Shown here: piece after piece, positions 12,709 to 23,765 of the stretch
Numbering within the stretch: position 1 is the first letter of the stretch
How the letters are laid out: each line of letters begins with the position of its first letter
From: Charina bottae
Lineage: Eukaryota; Chordata; Lepidosauria; Squamata; Charinaidae
Assembly: GCA_023362775.1 (NCBI GenBank)
Contig: JALMGJ010000004.1
Coordinates: 77,211,798 to 77,275,797, forward strand
DNA: 64,000 nt
Direction: 5' to 3'
The notes under the pieces: generated by a model
What the model was told of the DNA's origin: nothing
Seen by the model: the letters and a program-made list of their open reading frames with translations, nothing else
Databases searched by the model: none
Translations under genes and position numbers: made by a program

Positions 12709-12810
12709 TTTTATTTATTTATTTATTTATTTATCAAATTTGTGCCACCGCCCATCTCCCCCAAAAAGAGGGACTCTGTGCGGTTGCTGAGATGGTTCCA
12801 CATTTCTATA
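12709..12810 (-). mobile_element. L2-group LINE 3'-tail fragment
   Basis: (TTTA)n is followed by 'ccgcccatctcccccaaaaa' and 'gggactctgtgcggttg', the reverse complement of the L2-type 3' end. Confidence 0.75.
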
Positions 12811-13442
12811 TTTCCTGAATATATATTTGACATCCTTTTTTCCTCTTTATTGATTTTTGTTTGTTTGTTTAAATTGCTGTTGCTAGGATTATTCCCAAAT
12901 ACCTGGTCACTAGAAACAGAATAATGATGCAATACATGCATTATACTACAACATTATATAATTATTTCCAGCACTTATTTTAATGCAAGAAAAATAAATT
13001 TCTCTTGAGGGATCAAAAAGCCAAAAGCCATGCTGCATATTAGAGACAAATATATCTACAGTATATGAGAAGGAAACCAATTAGGTAAAGGAAGAAAAGC
13101 AGGATAATTTGTTTTAGGATGTTAAATTCTCAAAGGAACCATAACTACTCACTAATACTCTTTCATAGAAAATGTTTATTTCAATAATATTTGAAAGATC
13201 TTTTGAACGTGGAGTAAGCCATAGGGTATTCTCCAGTGCTACACATTCAAACAGGCTTAATTTATTAAAGCACTAAGATTCTCACACATAAAATGAATCA
13301 TCAAAGTTGTCAGAAAGTGCCTTGCTCACATCATACCACTGTGACATTTGGTACCAAATTAACCAAGAATCAAATAAAAATATTAAAAAACCGAAACTTT
13401 TTCATTAAATTGAGGTCTGGTGAAAAAAATATTAGTAAATGG
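12811..13442. other. Unique AT-rich sequence
   Basis: No recognised feature. Confidence 0.5.
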
Positions 13443-13792
13443 CTATATAGTAAGCGGCGTGGTGGCTCAGCGGGTAAGACGCCAGGCTTGTCGATCGGAA
13501 GATTGCAAGTTCGGAGGTTCGAATCCCTAGCCCTGCGTGCGGAGTGAGCTCCCGCACTAGCTCCAGCTCTTGCCAACCTAGCAATTCGAAAGCATGCAAA
13601 TGCAAGTAGATTAATAGGTACCACTTCGGTGGGTAGGTAACAGCGTTCCACGCGCGTCATGTGGCCACATGACCGTGGAAGCGTCTTCGGACAACGCTGG
13701 CTCTTTGGCTAACAAACGGAGATGAGCACCGGCCCCTAGAGTCGGACACGACTGCACAAATGTGCGGGGGGAACCTTTACCTATATAGTAAG
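13443..13792 (+). mobile_element. Full-length tRNA-derived squamate SINE, 326 bp
   Basis: The SINE (13455-13780) is flanked by a perfect 12-bp duplication CTATATAGTAAG (13443-13454, 13781-13792). The head is tRNA-like with clear A and B boxes. The body ends 'gagtcggacacgactgca' and 'gaacctttac'. A 5'-truncated relative of the same 3' half lies at 30766-30887. Its head differs from that of the Sauria-type SINE, so it is a separate family. Family name not certain. Confidence 0.92.
13463..13526 (+). promoter_or_regulatory. Pol III internal promoter (A and B boxes) of the SINE
   Basis: The A box TGGCTCAGCGGG (13463-13474) fits TRGCNNAGYNGG, and the B box GGTTCGAATCC (13516-13526) fits GGTTCGANTCC exactly. 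Spacing suits a type 2 promoter. Both boxes are intact, so transcription competence is plausible. Confidence 0.85.
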
Positions 13793-14862
13793 GATATGAA
13801 AGATTTAGAAAGATTTATTATCATTATTATTATGAGTGGTGATGGAGTATTGTAAGCTCTTCAGACAGCTATACAGACTTGTACATTTGGCCCTTCTCAG
13901 TGCTAATCTACACAATTCATTAACATACCTGCATATAGGTCAGAATTAATTCATCTGTTAGTATTAGAAAAATACTTTATATATCTGTAAAGCATATTTA
14001 CTCAAGGTTTCCTATGCAATGAGGTAAATGGTTTGTGGTCTGTTTCCAGGGCCGGTTTCTAGAGATAAATTTATTGATTTAATCAATTGCATGCAAGCAA
14101 TATTTCCAACATCTTTTTCCTCAATTTGTGTATATCTGGTTTCTGGATCTGACAGTGATTTGGATACAAGTGCCACTGAGTGCCAGCACTAATAATATTT
14201 CTGTAAAATCATTCTATGTAACTTAAGTAGTGCTGAAATGTTATAGGCATTTCTGAATACAGTCATTTAATACTAGGTTCTCTATCCTATTTTCATCTCT
14301 GAGGTTGTCCATCATTCTGCATCCTAATTTCATTCTTTCCATTAAAAAACAATCTGTATTCAAAGGAGGGGGTGAAAAAAACATTTATATAATAAACTGT
14401 CTTAACTGTAGATGCTTTCACTTGAGTGGCTGTATAAACTGAAATAACTATGCCACTTTTTTTGTAAATTAAATTTCTTTCTTAACAAATTTAAATCATC
14501 TGATTATCCAGTCAGCCTATAAGGTACAATTATGGAAATCATTTTAGCCTTATTTAGTTAAGAGGTAGAGCAACATTTAACTTGCAATCATGTTTATATT
14601 TTGGTAGAATTATATACTGTATCTGTATTGATGGATTGAAGTCATATTCTTGGATTTCTGATAGTAAGATTATGCATAGATTAGATACAGCAACCTGTAT
14701 TATCCAAATAGAGATTTTTTAAAATAAATAAAATGTTAACAGAAATAGCATAGCCATTACTCAATATCTGCACCCATTTGACCTTATTTCTTTTTTGTTG
14801 GAACTCATAGCTACACATTAGGAATGGCACCACAAATAACTGCCATCATGTATCCATGCAAT
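13793..14862. other. Unique AT-rich sequence
   Basis: About 1.07 kb without a recognised feature. Confidence 0.5.
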
Positions 14863-14901
<39 letters not shown>

Positions 14902-15915
14902 TTTGGATTTATCCCCACCCATCTCTACCGTGGTAGACTCTGGGCGGTTTACAACCACAATATAAAAAGATAAAACCTATACATTTAAAACTACTATAAA
15001 AATAAAAAATAAAAATCCAAAAGATGGTCTGTTCTTAAAAGGAGGCAAACCACTAAGCCAACCACCCCCAGGAGGAACTATCATTTCCTTCACTCCAGGC
15101 ACGACGGCAGAGCCAGGTCTTCAAGGACTTCCTAAAGTCCAGGAGCGAGGGTGCCAGTCTCACCTCGGGGGGCAAGTTATCCCACAGGGCGGGTGCTATT
15201 GCAGAGAAGGCACGCCTCCTGGACCCTGTTAGATGGAATTCTTTTAAAGAAGGGATCCGAAGCATGCCCTCCCTGCATGATCGGGTGGGGTGGGTAGATG
15301 TGGTCGGGAGAAGACAGTCCCTCAGATACCCTGGTCCCATGCCATGTAGGGCTTTAAAGGTGATAACCAACACCTTGAATTGAATCCGGAAGCAAACTGG
15401 TACCCAATGCAGCTCACGGAGTAGCGGTGTTACATGTGCTGATCTCATAGCACCCAGAACTACCCGTGCAGCCACATTCTGGACCAGCTGAAGCTTCTGG
15501 ATACTCTTCAAGGGTAGCCCCATGTAGAGCGTGTTGCAATAATCTATATGGGAGATGACAAGGGCATGAGTGACTGTTCGGAGGGCCTCCTGATCCAGGA
15601 AGGGGCGCAACTGGCACACCACCCGAAGCTGTGCAAAGGCCCTCCTGGTCATGACTGCCACCTGCTCCTTGAGCAGGAGTCGTGAGTCCAGGAGGACCCC
15701 CAAGTTTTGCACTGAATCTGAACGGGGTAGTGCCACCCCATCCAGAGTTAAAGATGACAACTTCCTGGAAATCGAGAGGCCATCAATCCACAGCCACTCC
15801 GTCTTACCAGGGTTCATCTGAAGCCTGTTGTGCCCCATCCAGGCCCCTACAGCCTCCAGACACTGAGAAAGGGTGTCGACTGCAACACTTACTTCACCCG
15901 GGATGGAGATGTATT
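14863..15915 (-). mobile_element. L2-group LINE, 5'-truncated
   Basis: The tail is a (TTTA)n array (14863-14904), followed by the L2-type 3' UTR 'ccccacccatctctaccg' and 'gactctgggcggtttacaac'. The body is the C-terminal reverse transcriptase. Truncation falls at about 15914, 60 bp short of the YADD box. This is the best preserved of the L2 copies here. Confidence 0.9.
15053..15914 (-). pseudogene. L2-group reverse transcriptase C-terminus, open but truncated
   Basis: An uninterrupted frame of about 285 codons runs from the truncation point through SIPGEV, KTEWLWIDG, GVLLDSRLLLKEQVAVM, HVTPLLRELHWVPVCFR, FKALHGMGPGYL and TAPALWDNLPPEVR-type blocks, ending near WGWLA. It lacks the YADD catalytic box and the endonuclease. 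The intact frame suggests a relatively recent insertion compared with the copy at 31830. Confidence 0.88.
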
Positions 15916-16499
15916 AATTGGGTAAAGGGCCTATTTCTGTTGATATGAGTGGGATTTATTCCCAAATAAATTTTCTTAGAAGGTCTATGTGAGGGGGCTA
16001 TGTTTCATATCAATAAGGCACTACAATGACCATTTTTCTCACTGGGACACTGCATTGTTCCCTCTAGCACATCCAGGAGTATAAAGAAGCATGTGTGCAG
16101 AAACCTCTTTTAGTTACTAGATATTTTGGAAGAGATCTCAGGAACCATGTAAAGTTAAGCAAAGTTGGTTTGTGAAGCAACTCTTAAATGGTGCTTATTC
16201 TGAAACATTTTAAAAGAAACTCTTCCCTTCAAAGCTTTTGCATTTGTAGTACATAGAACTGCAGCCCTCAAATGGCACCAGAAAGTCCCTGGCAGCTGGA
16301 AACCCTGGGAAATGGTCCTGGCAGTTAAAAAAATAAGATCTATGCTGGCTTGTATAAAAGGCATATATTGTTAACTTAGTAAGCCTGATCCTCATGACAT
16401 GTCCTATGTGTAGTGTACTTTATAGATTATGTTTTACAGGGGCTATATGTTGAGAGACCTACTGCTTATCAAACTGGAGATAATATATAATATCATTCT
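15916..16499. other. Unique sequence, no recognised feature
   Basis: About 580 bp with short frames lacking motifs. Confidence 0.5.
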
Positions 16500-16756
16500 T
16501 AATTTATTTATTTAATTTATTTAATTTTTATCCCGCCTTTATTATTTTTATAAATAACTCAAGGCGACAAACATACCTAATACTCCTTCCTCCTCCTATT
16601 TTCCCCACAACAACAACCCTGTGAAGTGAGTTGGGCTGAGAGAAAGTGACTGGCCCAAGGTCACCCAGCAGGCTTTCATGCCTAAGGCAGGACTAGAACT
16701 CACAGACTCCTGGTTTCTAGCCCAGCACCTTAACCACTAGACCAAACTGGCTCTCT
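16500..16756 (-). mobile_element. tRNA-head SINE with L2-like tail
   Basis: On the minus strand the head 'gccagtttggtctagtgg' and GAGTTCTAGTCC are shared with the Sauria-type SINE at 9681. The 3' half differs: 'caacccaactcac'-type sequence, then 'gagttatttataaaaataat' and an (AAAT)n tail, matching L2-type ends. Further copies are at 30916-31727 (split) and 37886-38062 (truncated). Confidence 0.88.
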
Positions 16757-16791
16757 ATTTTTTTATATAAATATTATATAATTTTATTTTT

Positions 16792-16846
<55 letters not shown>

Positions 16847-16857
16847 TTATATAATAT
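16757..16857. repeat. (AT)n-rich low-complexity region
   Basis: A 46-bp uninterrupted (TA)n core (about 16797-16842) lies in AT-only sequence. Confidence 0.9.
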
Positions 16858-17600
16858 AAAAGCCCTCCGTACAGTCACTCATGCCCTGGTCATCTCCCAT
16901 ATAGACTATTGCAACGCGCTCTACATGGGGCTACCCTTGAGGAGTATCCGGAAGCTTCAATTGGTCCAGAATGCGGCTGCTCGCGCAGTTATTGGTGCGC
17001 CTAGATCAGCGCATGTGACACCTCTGTTACGACAGCTGCACTGGGTGCCTGTGTGCTTCCGGGTCCAATTCAAGGTGTTGGTTATCACCTTTAAAGCCCT
17101 ACATGGCATGGGGCCAGGTTACCTGAGGGACCGTCTCATCCCCATAACGTCGAACCGTCCCACTCGGTCATTCAGAGAGGGCATGCTACGGATCCCGTCC
17201 GTAAAGGAATGTCACCTGACAGGGTCTAGGAGGCGTGCCTTCTCGGTAACGGCGCCCACCCTTTGGAATATGCTACCCCCGGAGGTGAGGCAGGCCTCAT
17301 CGCTCCCGGCCTTCAGAAAGAACTTAAAGACCTGGTTCTGCCGCCTTGCGTGGGGGGAGGGGGGGAACAGTTCCCCTTGGGGATGGCTGGTGCCATAGGG
17401 CCCTTTTAAACATCCAAACATCATACCACCGCATCTTGGATTTTTATACTTAATTTTAATATATTAGAGTGTTTTATTGGGTTGTTTTAATTGTCGGATT
17501 TTAATTTTTGTGTTTTGTAAACTGCCCAGAGTTCCCTTGTGGGGAGATGGAGTGGTATATAAATTGAAACATAAATAAATAAATAAATAAATAAAAAATT
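16858..17600 (+). mobile_element. L2-group LINE, 5'-truncated
   Basis: A plus-strand copy begins abruptly within the reverse-transcriptase tail. Its 3' UTR contains 'actgcccagagttcccttg' and 'ggggagatggagtggtat' and ends in (AAAT)n at 17569-17595. It lies in AT-only DNA, which may have been the insertion target. Confidence 0.9.
16860..17398 (+). pseudogene. L2-group reverse transcriptase C-terminal fragment
   Basis: About 179 open codons read HALVISHIDYCNALYMGLPL, LQLVQNAAARAV, HVTPLLRQLHWVPVCFR, FKALHGMGPGYLRDRL and WNMLPPEVR, ending GWLVP at the stop 17396-17398. The catalytic region is missing through 5' truncation. Confidence 0.88.
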
Positions 17601-17847
17601 TATATAATATTATATAATAATTATATAATTGCCATTGCCTCTACATTTATTTCTTTTAATTCACAACTAGCTAAAATCCTTAAGCATATATATGGAGATA
17701 TATTTTCTCCCACCCCTCCCATGTGCATCACTTTATTTTAACCTACTTATACAACATTTGCTATTATAATCCTCTTCACTGTCTTTGCTTGGTTAAATCA
17801 GCCATCATAATTTTATGTAATCAGAAATTTGCTCATATCGCTAGTCA
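17601..17847. other. AT-rich unique sequence
   Basis: Nothing recognised. Confidence 0.5.
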
Positions 17848-18166
17848 CTCTACAGCAGCCTTTCTCAACTTTTTGATCCTGGAGGAACCCCTGAAATATT
17901 TTTCAGGGGAACCCCTGCACATTCAGGCATAAGTATAGGCCAGAAGTTACAAAATTATTATATTTGTTTCATTTGTAGGCCTGTATATATGCATTAACAG
18001 TGTACTTAAACTAAAAATTAAAAAATGAAACTTACCTCTTTAATGTGAAGTTGTCAAAATTTGAAATAAGTATTAAATAAATCATGATCTCCCAGGGAAC
18101 CCCTAGTGATCTCTCGTGGAACCCTAGGATTCCACGGAACCCTGGTTGAGAAACCCTGCTCTACAG
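17848..18166 (+). mobile_element. Non-autonomous hAT element (family C), 303 bp
   Basis: The element 17856-18158 is flanked by a perfect 8-bp duplication CTCTACAG (17848-17855, 18159-18166). The ends are imperfect inverted repeats, CAGCCTTTCTCAAC and GTTGAGAAACCCTG. 'GGAACCCC(T/C)' is repeated inside near both ends as a subterminal motif. No coding capacity. The end sequence differs from families A and B. Confidence 0.92.
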
Positions 18167-19302
18167 TAACTTCATATCATTTCAGAATAAGTCAATAAGT
18201 ATCTGTCCAAGTAAACCTCATCGTAGAAACCAATGCACCTTTTATAATATTCCATATTATATTCAAAATAAAATACACTTTTTGTGATATTCAATATTAC
18301 ATTCATAATAAAATATTATTTATATATTGTGGATTAACCAGCTTTTTTTAAAAAAATACTTCTCATTGAATCAGGTACAGAAGCTGCTTTTGTTGAAGCC
18401 AGGAGAGTACTGAGTCAGATTGGCCCCACTTTTATAGTTGAACTGCTGAGATAAAGCACACCATCATTACAACAAAAACAACAAAAAATTGCAACTGGAC
18501 CTGAAGCAGTGTTTACTACTATGGTACATTTCCCCCAAAGCCCGGATTAAGGAATAATGAATGAGAGGCAATTGTGCCTAAAACAGAACCCTTTTGATTA
18601 ACCAAGGGCCTCATACTCTTAAAAAGCTGTTTCTTTGCCTGCAAAGATAAACATGAATACCATTTTGCTTTGTGGAATATATCACATTCAGCACTTGTAT
18701 TTCTTGACTACATTGATTTTGGAGGTCCTCACTATGAGGAGACAGTTTTTAATACCTATGTTTACAACATATTCTCTGATTGTGATATAACCTTCTAATG
18801 ACTGTCTTTTATTGGCTTCAATGGTGGTCATTTCCTCAACCAAAGACAGAAGGTAAACTGTCTTCTTGAATTCCTAGAGCTAACTAAAGCCAACAAAGTC
18901 AGTACACCTATAGAAATAGACTTCCTAAAACAAACTGCAAACAATGAGCCCTTCCTGAGATTGACAAGTTTAGGGCTGCATTGGAAAGTTCCTGTATTTA
19001 GACACACATTACTGCAGTGAAAAGGCCAGACATTACTGCAACAGAATCCTACTGTATGTAGGAAGATCAGTACTTTAAGTAAATGGGATTGGATTAGAAT
19101 CAAGACAGTGGTCACTCCACATTAAAGGGTGCTGCAGTCTTAGATCTCCAGATCTCCGTTGGCCAGCCAACAGCAAGCCCAAATTGGAAAGCTATATGAA
19201 TATAGACCAGGCAATTGGGGATGTATTCAGATCTCCCAAATGGAGAAAACTACATACAGAATAAAGCATAAAAACACTGGATATTATTAGGTTGAGATGC
19301 TT
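18167..19302. other. Unique sequence
   Basis: About 1.1 kb; no feature recognised. Confidence 0.5.
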
Positions 19303-20001
19303 GAGAAGAGGGAGCTGTTGGAGCTTCCTGTGGGAAATGGCCGACTGAACCACTTTGCCTGTGAGCTCCACGGGCAGAGCTGGCAACATGAGGGATTTTT
19401 TGGGCACATACTGGTTTTTCTGTAGCCCCAAGTGTTTTTCCAGATTAAGGAAAATGCTGAGAATCGACCCATCTGTCCTCTAGACGGTGAGTTGTAGCCA
19501 GGAGTTCGTAGACAGCATCTGCGACCGAGTGGTAAGACTCACCAGGAGGCTGGGATTTAATCTTGTCTTACCCACGTTTGCATTTCCTTATATTAAAAGG
19601 GAGATAAGTCATAGCTTTTCCATATCTTAAACACCTAATTTGCTTTTTAAGTTTTGTATCCTAAGAGAAGTCTTTTACAGTAAGAAAAAACGGAATCTCT
19701 CGGAGACTATAGTTATTTTTAGAATTTCTTAATTAAAAAAAAAAGTATTGGCTTTCTTCCCAGTTTGGGTTATATTCAGAGATAGAATACTGCCTTTCAG
19801 TTGTTATCTTGCTGGCTGAGTTCCAAGGATGAAGTGTTTTTTTTTCTCCTCTTCATATATTTTTTTTTATTCTAAATTGTACTCTCTGTATACTTTTTTC
19901 TATTCTCTGCCTGAATATTTGTTTGGTTAATTTAGGATTAATTCATTAACCTCTATCTATGTGAGTTAATTTCTTAGGGTGTGTTATAATTTACTATCTG
20001 A

Positions 20002-20340
20002 ATGATGGAAGAGTTTAAAGAAGATTTAAGAAAATTACATTATCAGCAAGAAAATATTATCCTAAAGAACTGCCAAACTATCATACAGACTGTTCGGGAC
20101 ATTAAAGAGGAGATTTTGGTCAAAATGAAACAATTATATGAAAAGATTATGATGGAACAAGAGGAAAACACAGGAAAAGATGGTGTTTTTGCTGTTGGGG
20201 TAATTGAAAAGCACTCGGCTGAGAACTCTAAATTGAAATGTTATGATTATTTCAATCAATGTTTTGGGGGGGGAAATGTACTGTGTGGGAGGTTTTTTTC
20301 TCTTTCGATGAAAACTTTGTATTTTCTGAAGCTATTCTAG
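20002..20340 (+). pseudogene. L1 ORF1 N-terminal remnant
   Basis: The frame starts MMEEFKEDLRKLHYQQENI and continues as a charged, heptad-like helix through KEEILVKMKQLYEKI, as expected for the coiled-coil part of L1 ORF1p. It runs into non-homologous sequence at about codon 75 and stops at 20338-20340. No RNA-recognition domain remains. The start aligns with the MEDFKE start in the deleted L1 at 44145-45256. Confidence 0.6.
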
Positions 20341-21040
20341 ATTTTTCTAAAAAAAAAGTGTTGGTGTGCTGTTGAAATGTCCAAATGCTCTGATATATTT
20401 TGAGAAGGGATAAAAAAAATTAATTAAGAATATTTAATTGGATTGATAATGAAGTTAATCTGACTTACCGGATTTTTTTCTAAGACTTAAAAGATATTGG
20501 TTTTTAAATATAATTAGGGTTAAGATTGTTAATTATATAAGTATACAATTTATAAAAACTAATATATAGTTGGATTGATTAAGAGAGTATATGATTGTTT
20601 TATAGGGTTTTGTAAAACTTAAAGGATATTGATAGATATAATGTTTTATACTGTTTTAGAGATCTAATAGAGTTAAGATTGTTTATTACAAAAGCAGAAA
20701 ATTTATTTGTTTTTATAATTTGATGTGTATTGTGCAGACAGAAATATATAGAATAGCAGTAAAAGGGGGGGAAATTATAAAATGGATTATTTTTAAAAGG
20801 AAGGGATTGAAGGGGAAGGAGCAAATTTATTAGAGACTTATATATTGGAAGGATTTATAGAAATAATGTGATTAAGGTTTCACTTAGAGCAAGGGTCGGA
20901 AATGGCGGCTCGCGAGCCAGATGCGGCTCTTTGGCCCCTTGAGTGTGGCTCTTCCACAGCTGAACTCACCCCCGCCCCTTCCACGTGATTGGCCCCCACC
21001 CGCAAACCCCACCCCCTGGCTCTCGCACTGAGCGAGGCCC

Positions 21041-21200
21041 GGCACAGAAGGGAGGCGCTGCTGGCCCGGGACGCGGCGCTGTCGGAGGCAGCGCAGGAGT
21101 GGCTGCAGGGGCTGCCGCGGCTGGAGATGACGCTGCTCTGCGGCATCCAGGTGCTGGGCGAGGACGCGGGCCCCGGATGCGAGCTGCAGGGCGGCGCAGG
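21041..21200 (+). pseudogene. Gene-like segment captured in hAT element (direct copy)
   Basis: The plus frame reads REALLARDAALSEA, then LQGLPRLEM and GIQVLGEDAGPG, a helical, coding-looking pattern with third-position GC bias. A near-identical nucleotide copy lies in reverse orientation at 21538-21698. The other family member carries FRAQLSEA at 31315-31340, apparently the piece just upstream in the same source. The source gene is not recognised. Confidence 0.55.
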
Positions 21201-21537
21201 GCGAAGAGCCGCCTGCTCTCCCCTTGGCCGCCTCCGGTCCGAGCCTGGCTCGGCTCCCCCAGCCGCCGCAGGGTTCGGGTTAGCGGGGGGAGAGGACGCC
21301 GAACGGCGGGGTGGGGGGATTGATGGGGTGGGAGGGTGCACCCGGAGGGCCTCCCACGGCCACTTCTCCAAGGCGGGTTGCAGAGTGCACGCTGCACCCA
21401 CGGGAACACCTGGTCCCTCTGCTCCCTCCAGCTCCGCCACCAGCCCCAGCAGTGCCGCCCGCCCCATCCTGCCACCCGGCAAACCTCCGCCGGCTCCGTT
21501 CCCCCGCCACCACCGCCAACGCCCCGGCCAGGCCCCC

Positions 21538-21698
21538 TGCGCTGCCCTGCCGCTCGCGTCCCGGGCCCGCACCCTCGCCCAGCACCTGGATGCCACGGAG
21601 CAGCGCCATCTCCAGCTGCAGCAGCCCCTACAGCCGCTCCTGCACCGCCTCCGACAGCGCCGCGTCCCGGGCCAGCAGCGCCTCCCTGCCGTGGCTTA
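21538..21698 (-). pseudogene. Gene-like segment captured in hAT element (inverted copy)
   Basis: The minus strand reads REALLARDAALSEAVQERL, a stop, then GLLQLEMALLRGIQVLGEG. It aligns closely with 21041-21200, forming a stem of about 150 bp with a 340-bp loop. The internal stop and substitutions show decay since duplication. Confidence 0.55.
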
Positions 21699-22552
21699 TT
21701 GGGGTGGGTGGGAGAGTGCGGGGGAGCCGCACAGGCGCCGAGGGGGGCGGGCCCAGCGGCAGAGGTCCGAGCCACCCACCCGCCCCACCCGCCTGCTTGC
21801 CTGCCTGCTTGCCTCCCTCCGCGAGGCCCCCGCTGCCTTCCCGGGATCCGGGTGCGCTGGAGAGGTCCGCGGGGCAGCGTCAGGGCTTTCTCGCCCTCTC
21901 GAGGCTCGGCTGCAAGGGAACAGGAGGAGACTGCCTCGGTCCAGAGAAAGAGAGCGCCCTCTCTCCGGCTCGGATCCTGGGAAGGCAGCGGGGGGCCTCG
22001 CGGAGGGAGGCAAGCAGGCAGGCAAGAAGGCGGGTGGGGCGGGCGGCCCGGGCCTCCGCTGCCCCCATTGGCACCTGTGCGGCTCCCCCGCGCCCGCTCC
22101 ACCCGGCCAGACATGCCCCGCTCTGGAGGCTGGGCTCGCTGAGGAGGACCATGACTGCGTGGCTTATTGGGGCGGGTGGGAGGGTGCGGGGGAGCTGCAC
22201 AGGCGACGAGGGTGGCGGGCCCGGTGGCGGAGGTGGAGGCCCAGGCCGCCCGCCCGCTCTGCCCGCCCTGAGGAGACCCACCCAGCGGCGGCTCCCCTGA
22301 AGCGTGCCGCTTGTCGTCGCCGCCCGCCTCTTTTCCCACCCCCCATCATGTCCTTGGCCCGACGTGGGCGGGCGGAAGTGGCAGCCCCGCCCGCGCCTAG
22401 TGGCGGTAGCGCGGCCCCGCCACCACCCTTTCTCTCTGGCTCGGATCCCGGGAAGGCAGCAGGGAGGCAAGCAGGCAGGCAAGCGGGCGGGGCGGGCGGG
22501 CGGCCCGGGCCTCCGCCGCCGGGCCCGCCCCCTCCCACCTGCCCCAATAAGC

Positions 22553-22672
22553 CACGTGATTGGCTCCCGCCCGCATACCCCACCCCCTTCCATGTGATTG
22601 GCCCCCACCCGCAAACCCCGCCCCCTTCCACGTGATTGGCCCCCGCCCGCAAACCCCGCCCCCTGGCTCTCG
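22553..22672 (+). repeat. 38-bp tandem repeat with E-box, CCAAT and GC-box motifs
   Basis: Three units start at 22553, 22591 and 22629, each with CA(C/T)GTGATTGGC, then CCGCCCGCA-like and CCCC(G/A)CCCCC. A related single unit lies near the left end at 20980. ATTGG (inverted CCAAT), CACGTG and GC boxes are promoter-type motifs; activity is only inferred. Confidence 0.75.
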
Positions 22673-22953
22673 AGCATTTAAAAATGTGCACAAGCATGTC
22701 AAAATGGCTCCTGGCATAAAAAGTTTGCCGACCCCTGACTTAGAGGAATGGTTTGTTTGTGGAAATTGCTGTATATTCTTGCTGTGAAAAGTGGGAAGCC
22801 ACCTGTTTATATGTAACTTTTTAGAAGTTTTTTTCTTTTGTTTTTGCATTTTTAATGTTATTCCTTTTGTATGTAGTGTTTTTCCTTTTTTTTTTGTAGT
22901 TTTTTATCTTTGTTCTAAAAAATAATAAAAATTTTACAGACAAAGAGAAGAGG

Positions 22954-23375
22954 ACCTGTTGAAATAATGGCTGTTAGAAGAGATGCTAGCACACACACTT
23001 GCTAAGTCTTTGTCGAGAAATTGACAACCCTTCAAGGAATGATAGGAGTTGTTGACTGATGTAGAACTAGTGAGAAAGGATGCTGGAGGTCCAACTGAAA
23101 ATAGCTTGACAGAAAAGTTTTCTGTGTGGGATGAGCAACAACCTATTTTTACAATTGAGAAAGTACTAGAAACTGTGATTTCCCTATAGCTAGATCTTGT
23201 GGTAAACAATTTTGTGGAAACCAAAATTGATGAATCCTTACTTTCTCAAGGCTTTTCTCGGTCAAATCATTGAAAAGTTTATATTGCATGAATTTCATAT
23301 AAGATTATTTTGTTTTCTCCATGGCAATATATCAGGATTTTATTCCAGAGTCTCATCAGTGAGTAGCTTCTCTCT
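22954..23375. other. Unique sequence
   Basis: Nothing recognised. Confidence 0.5.
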
Positions 23376-23765
23376 TCTTATAGCAGGGCTTTCCAAAGTG
23401 CCGCCGCTGGCGACACACCCAGCAGCGGCGGCGGCGACACGCGCGCGCACGGCGGCAGCGCGGGGGGCGTGCGGTGGCGACACGCGCGCGCACGGCAGCG
23501 GCGCACGGGGGCGTGCGGCGGCGGCACGGGAGGGGTGTGCGGCGGCGCGGGGGGCGTGCGGCGGCGCGGGGGGCGTGCGGCAGCGCGGGGGCATGCGGCG
23601 GCGGGGGGCATGCGGCGGCGTGGGGGGCGTGCAGCGGGGGGCATGCATGGCGGCCGCCATGCACGCGCGCGCCGCCGCTTCTGGGTGGTGTGGCGACACA
23701 CCATGCTGTGTGTGGCGACACACTTTTGTGTCGCGACACACAGTTTGGAAAGCTCTGTCTTATAG
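23376..23765 (+). mobile_element. Non-autonomous hAT element (family A) with GC-rich expansion, 374 bp
   Basis: The element 23384-23757 lies between perfect 8-bp duplications TCTTATAG (23376-23383, 23758-23765). The ends CAGGGCTTTCCAAA and TTTGGAAAGCTCTG match the element at 686-888. The interior is replaced by G/C-rich near-tandem units (GCGACACGCGCGCGCACGGC at 23434 and 23477, period 43, then GCGGCG/GGGGCGTGC units). Long frames here are compositional. Confidence 0.92.

Larger units (their letters stand above)
20882..22745 (+). mobile_element. GC-rich non-autonomous hAT element (family B), 1848 bp
   Basis: The element 20890-22737 is flanked by the perfect 8-bp duplication ACTTAGAG (20882-20889, 22738-22745). 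Ends are short inverted repeats, CAAGGGTCGG and CCGACCCCTG. The interior is extremely GC- and CpG-rich, with tandem and inverted duplications: a gene-like segment in inverted pair (21041-21200 against 21538-21698), a second inverted pair (about 21724-21853 against 21970-22088), and 38-bp tandem units near the right end. The 561-bp copy at 31150-31710 has the same ends in opposite orientation. Long open frames on both strands reflect base composition and stop scarcity. Confidence 0.92.
19303..22953 (+). mobile_element. Internally deleted L1, interrupted by a hAT element
   Basis: A 9-bp duplication GAGAAGAGG (19303-19311, 22945-22953) brackets an L1-like 5' UTR starting 'gagctgttggagcttcctgt' and 'gaaatggccgac', an ORF1 start at 20002, and a T-rich 3' UTR ending AATAATAAAAATTTTA. 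ORF2 is absent. After removing the nested hAT (20882-22745) about 1.78 kb of L1 remains. The homologous 5' end occurs in the minus-strand L1 at 44145-45256. Confidence 0.75.

Noticed and set aside
20966..22677. Very long open frames (up to about 548 codons) on both strands
   Set aside because: They overlap each other in all frames inside a GC-rich hAT element with inverted duplications. Low stop frequency from composition explains them, and no domain is recognised beyond the short gene-like segment.
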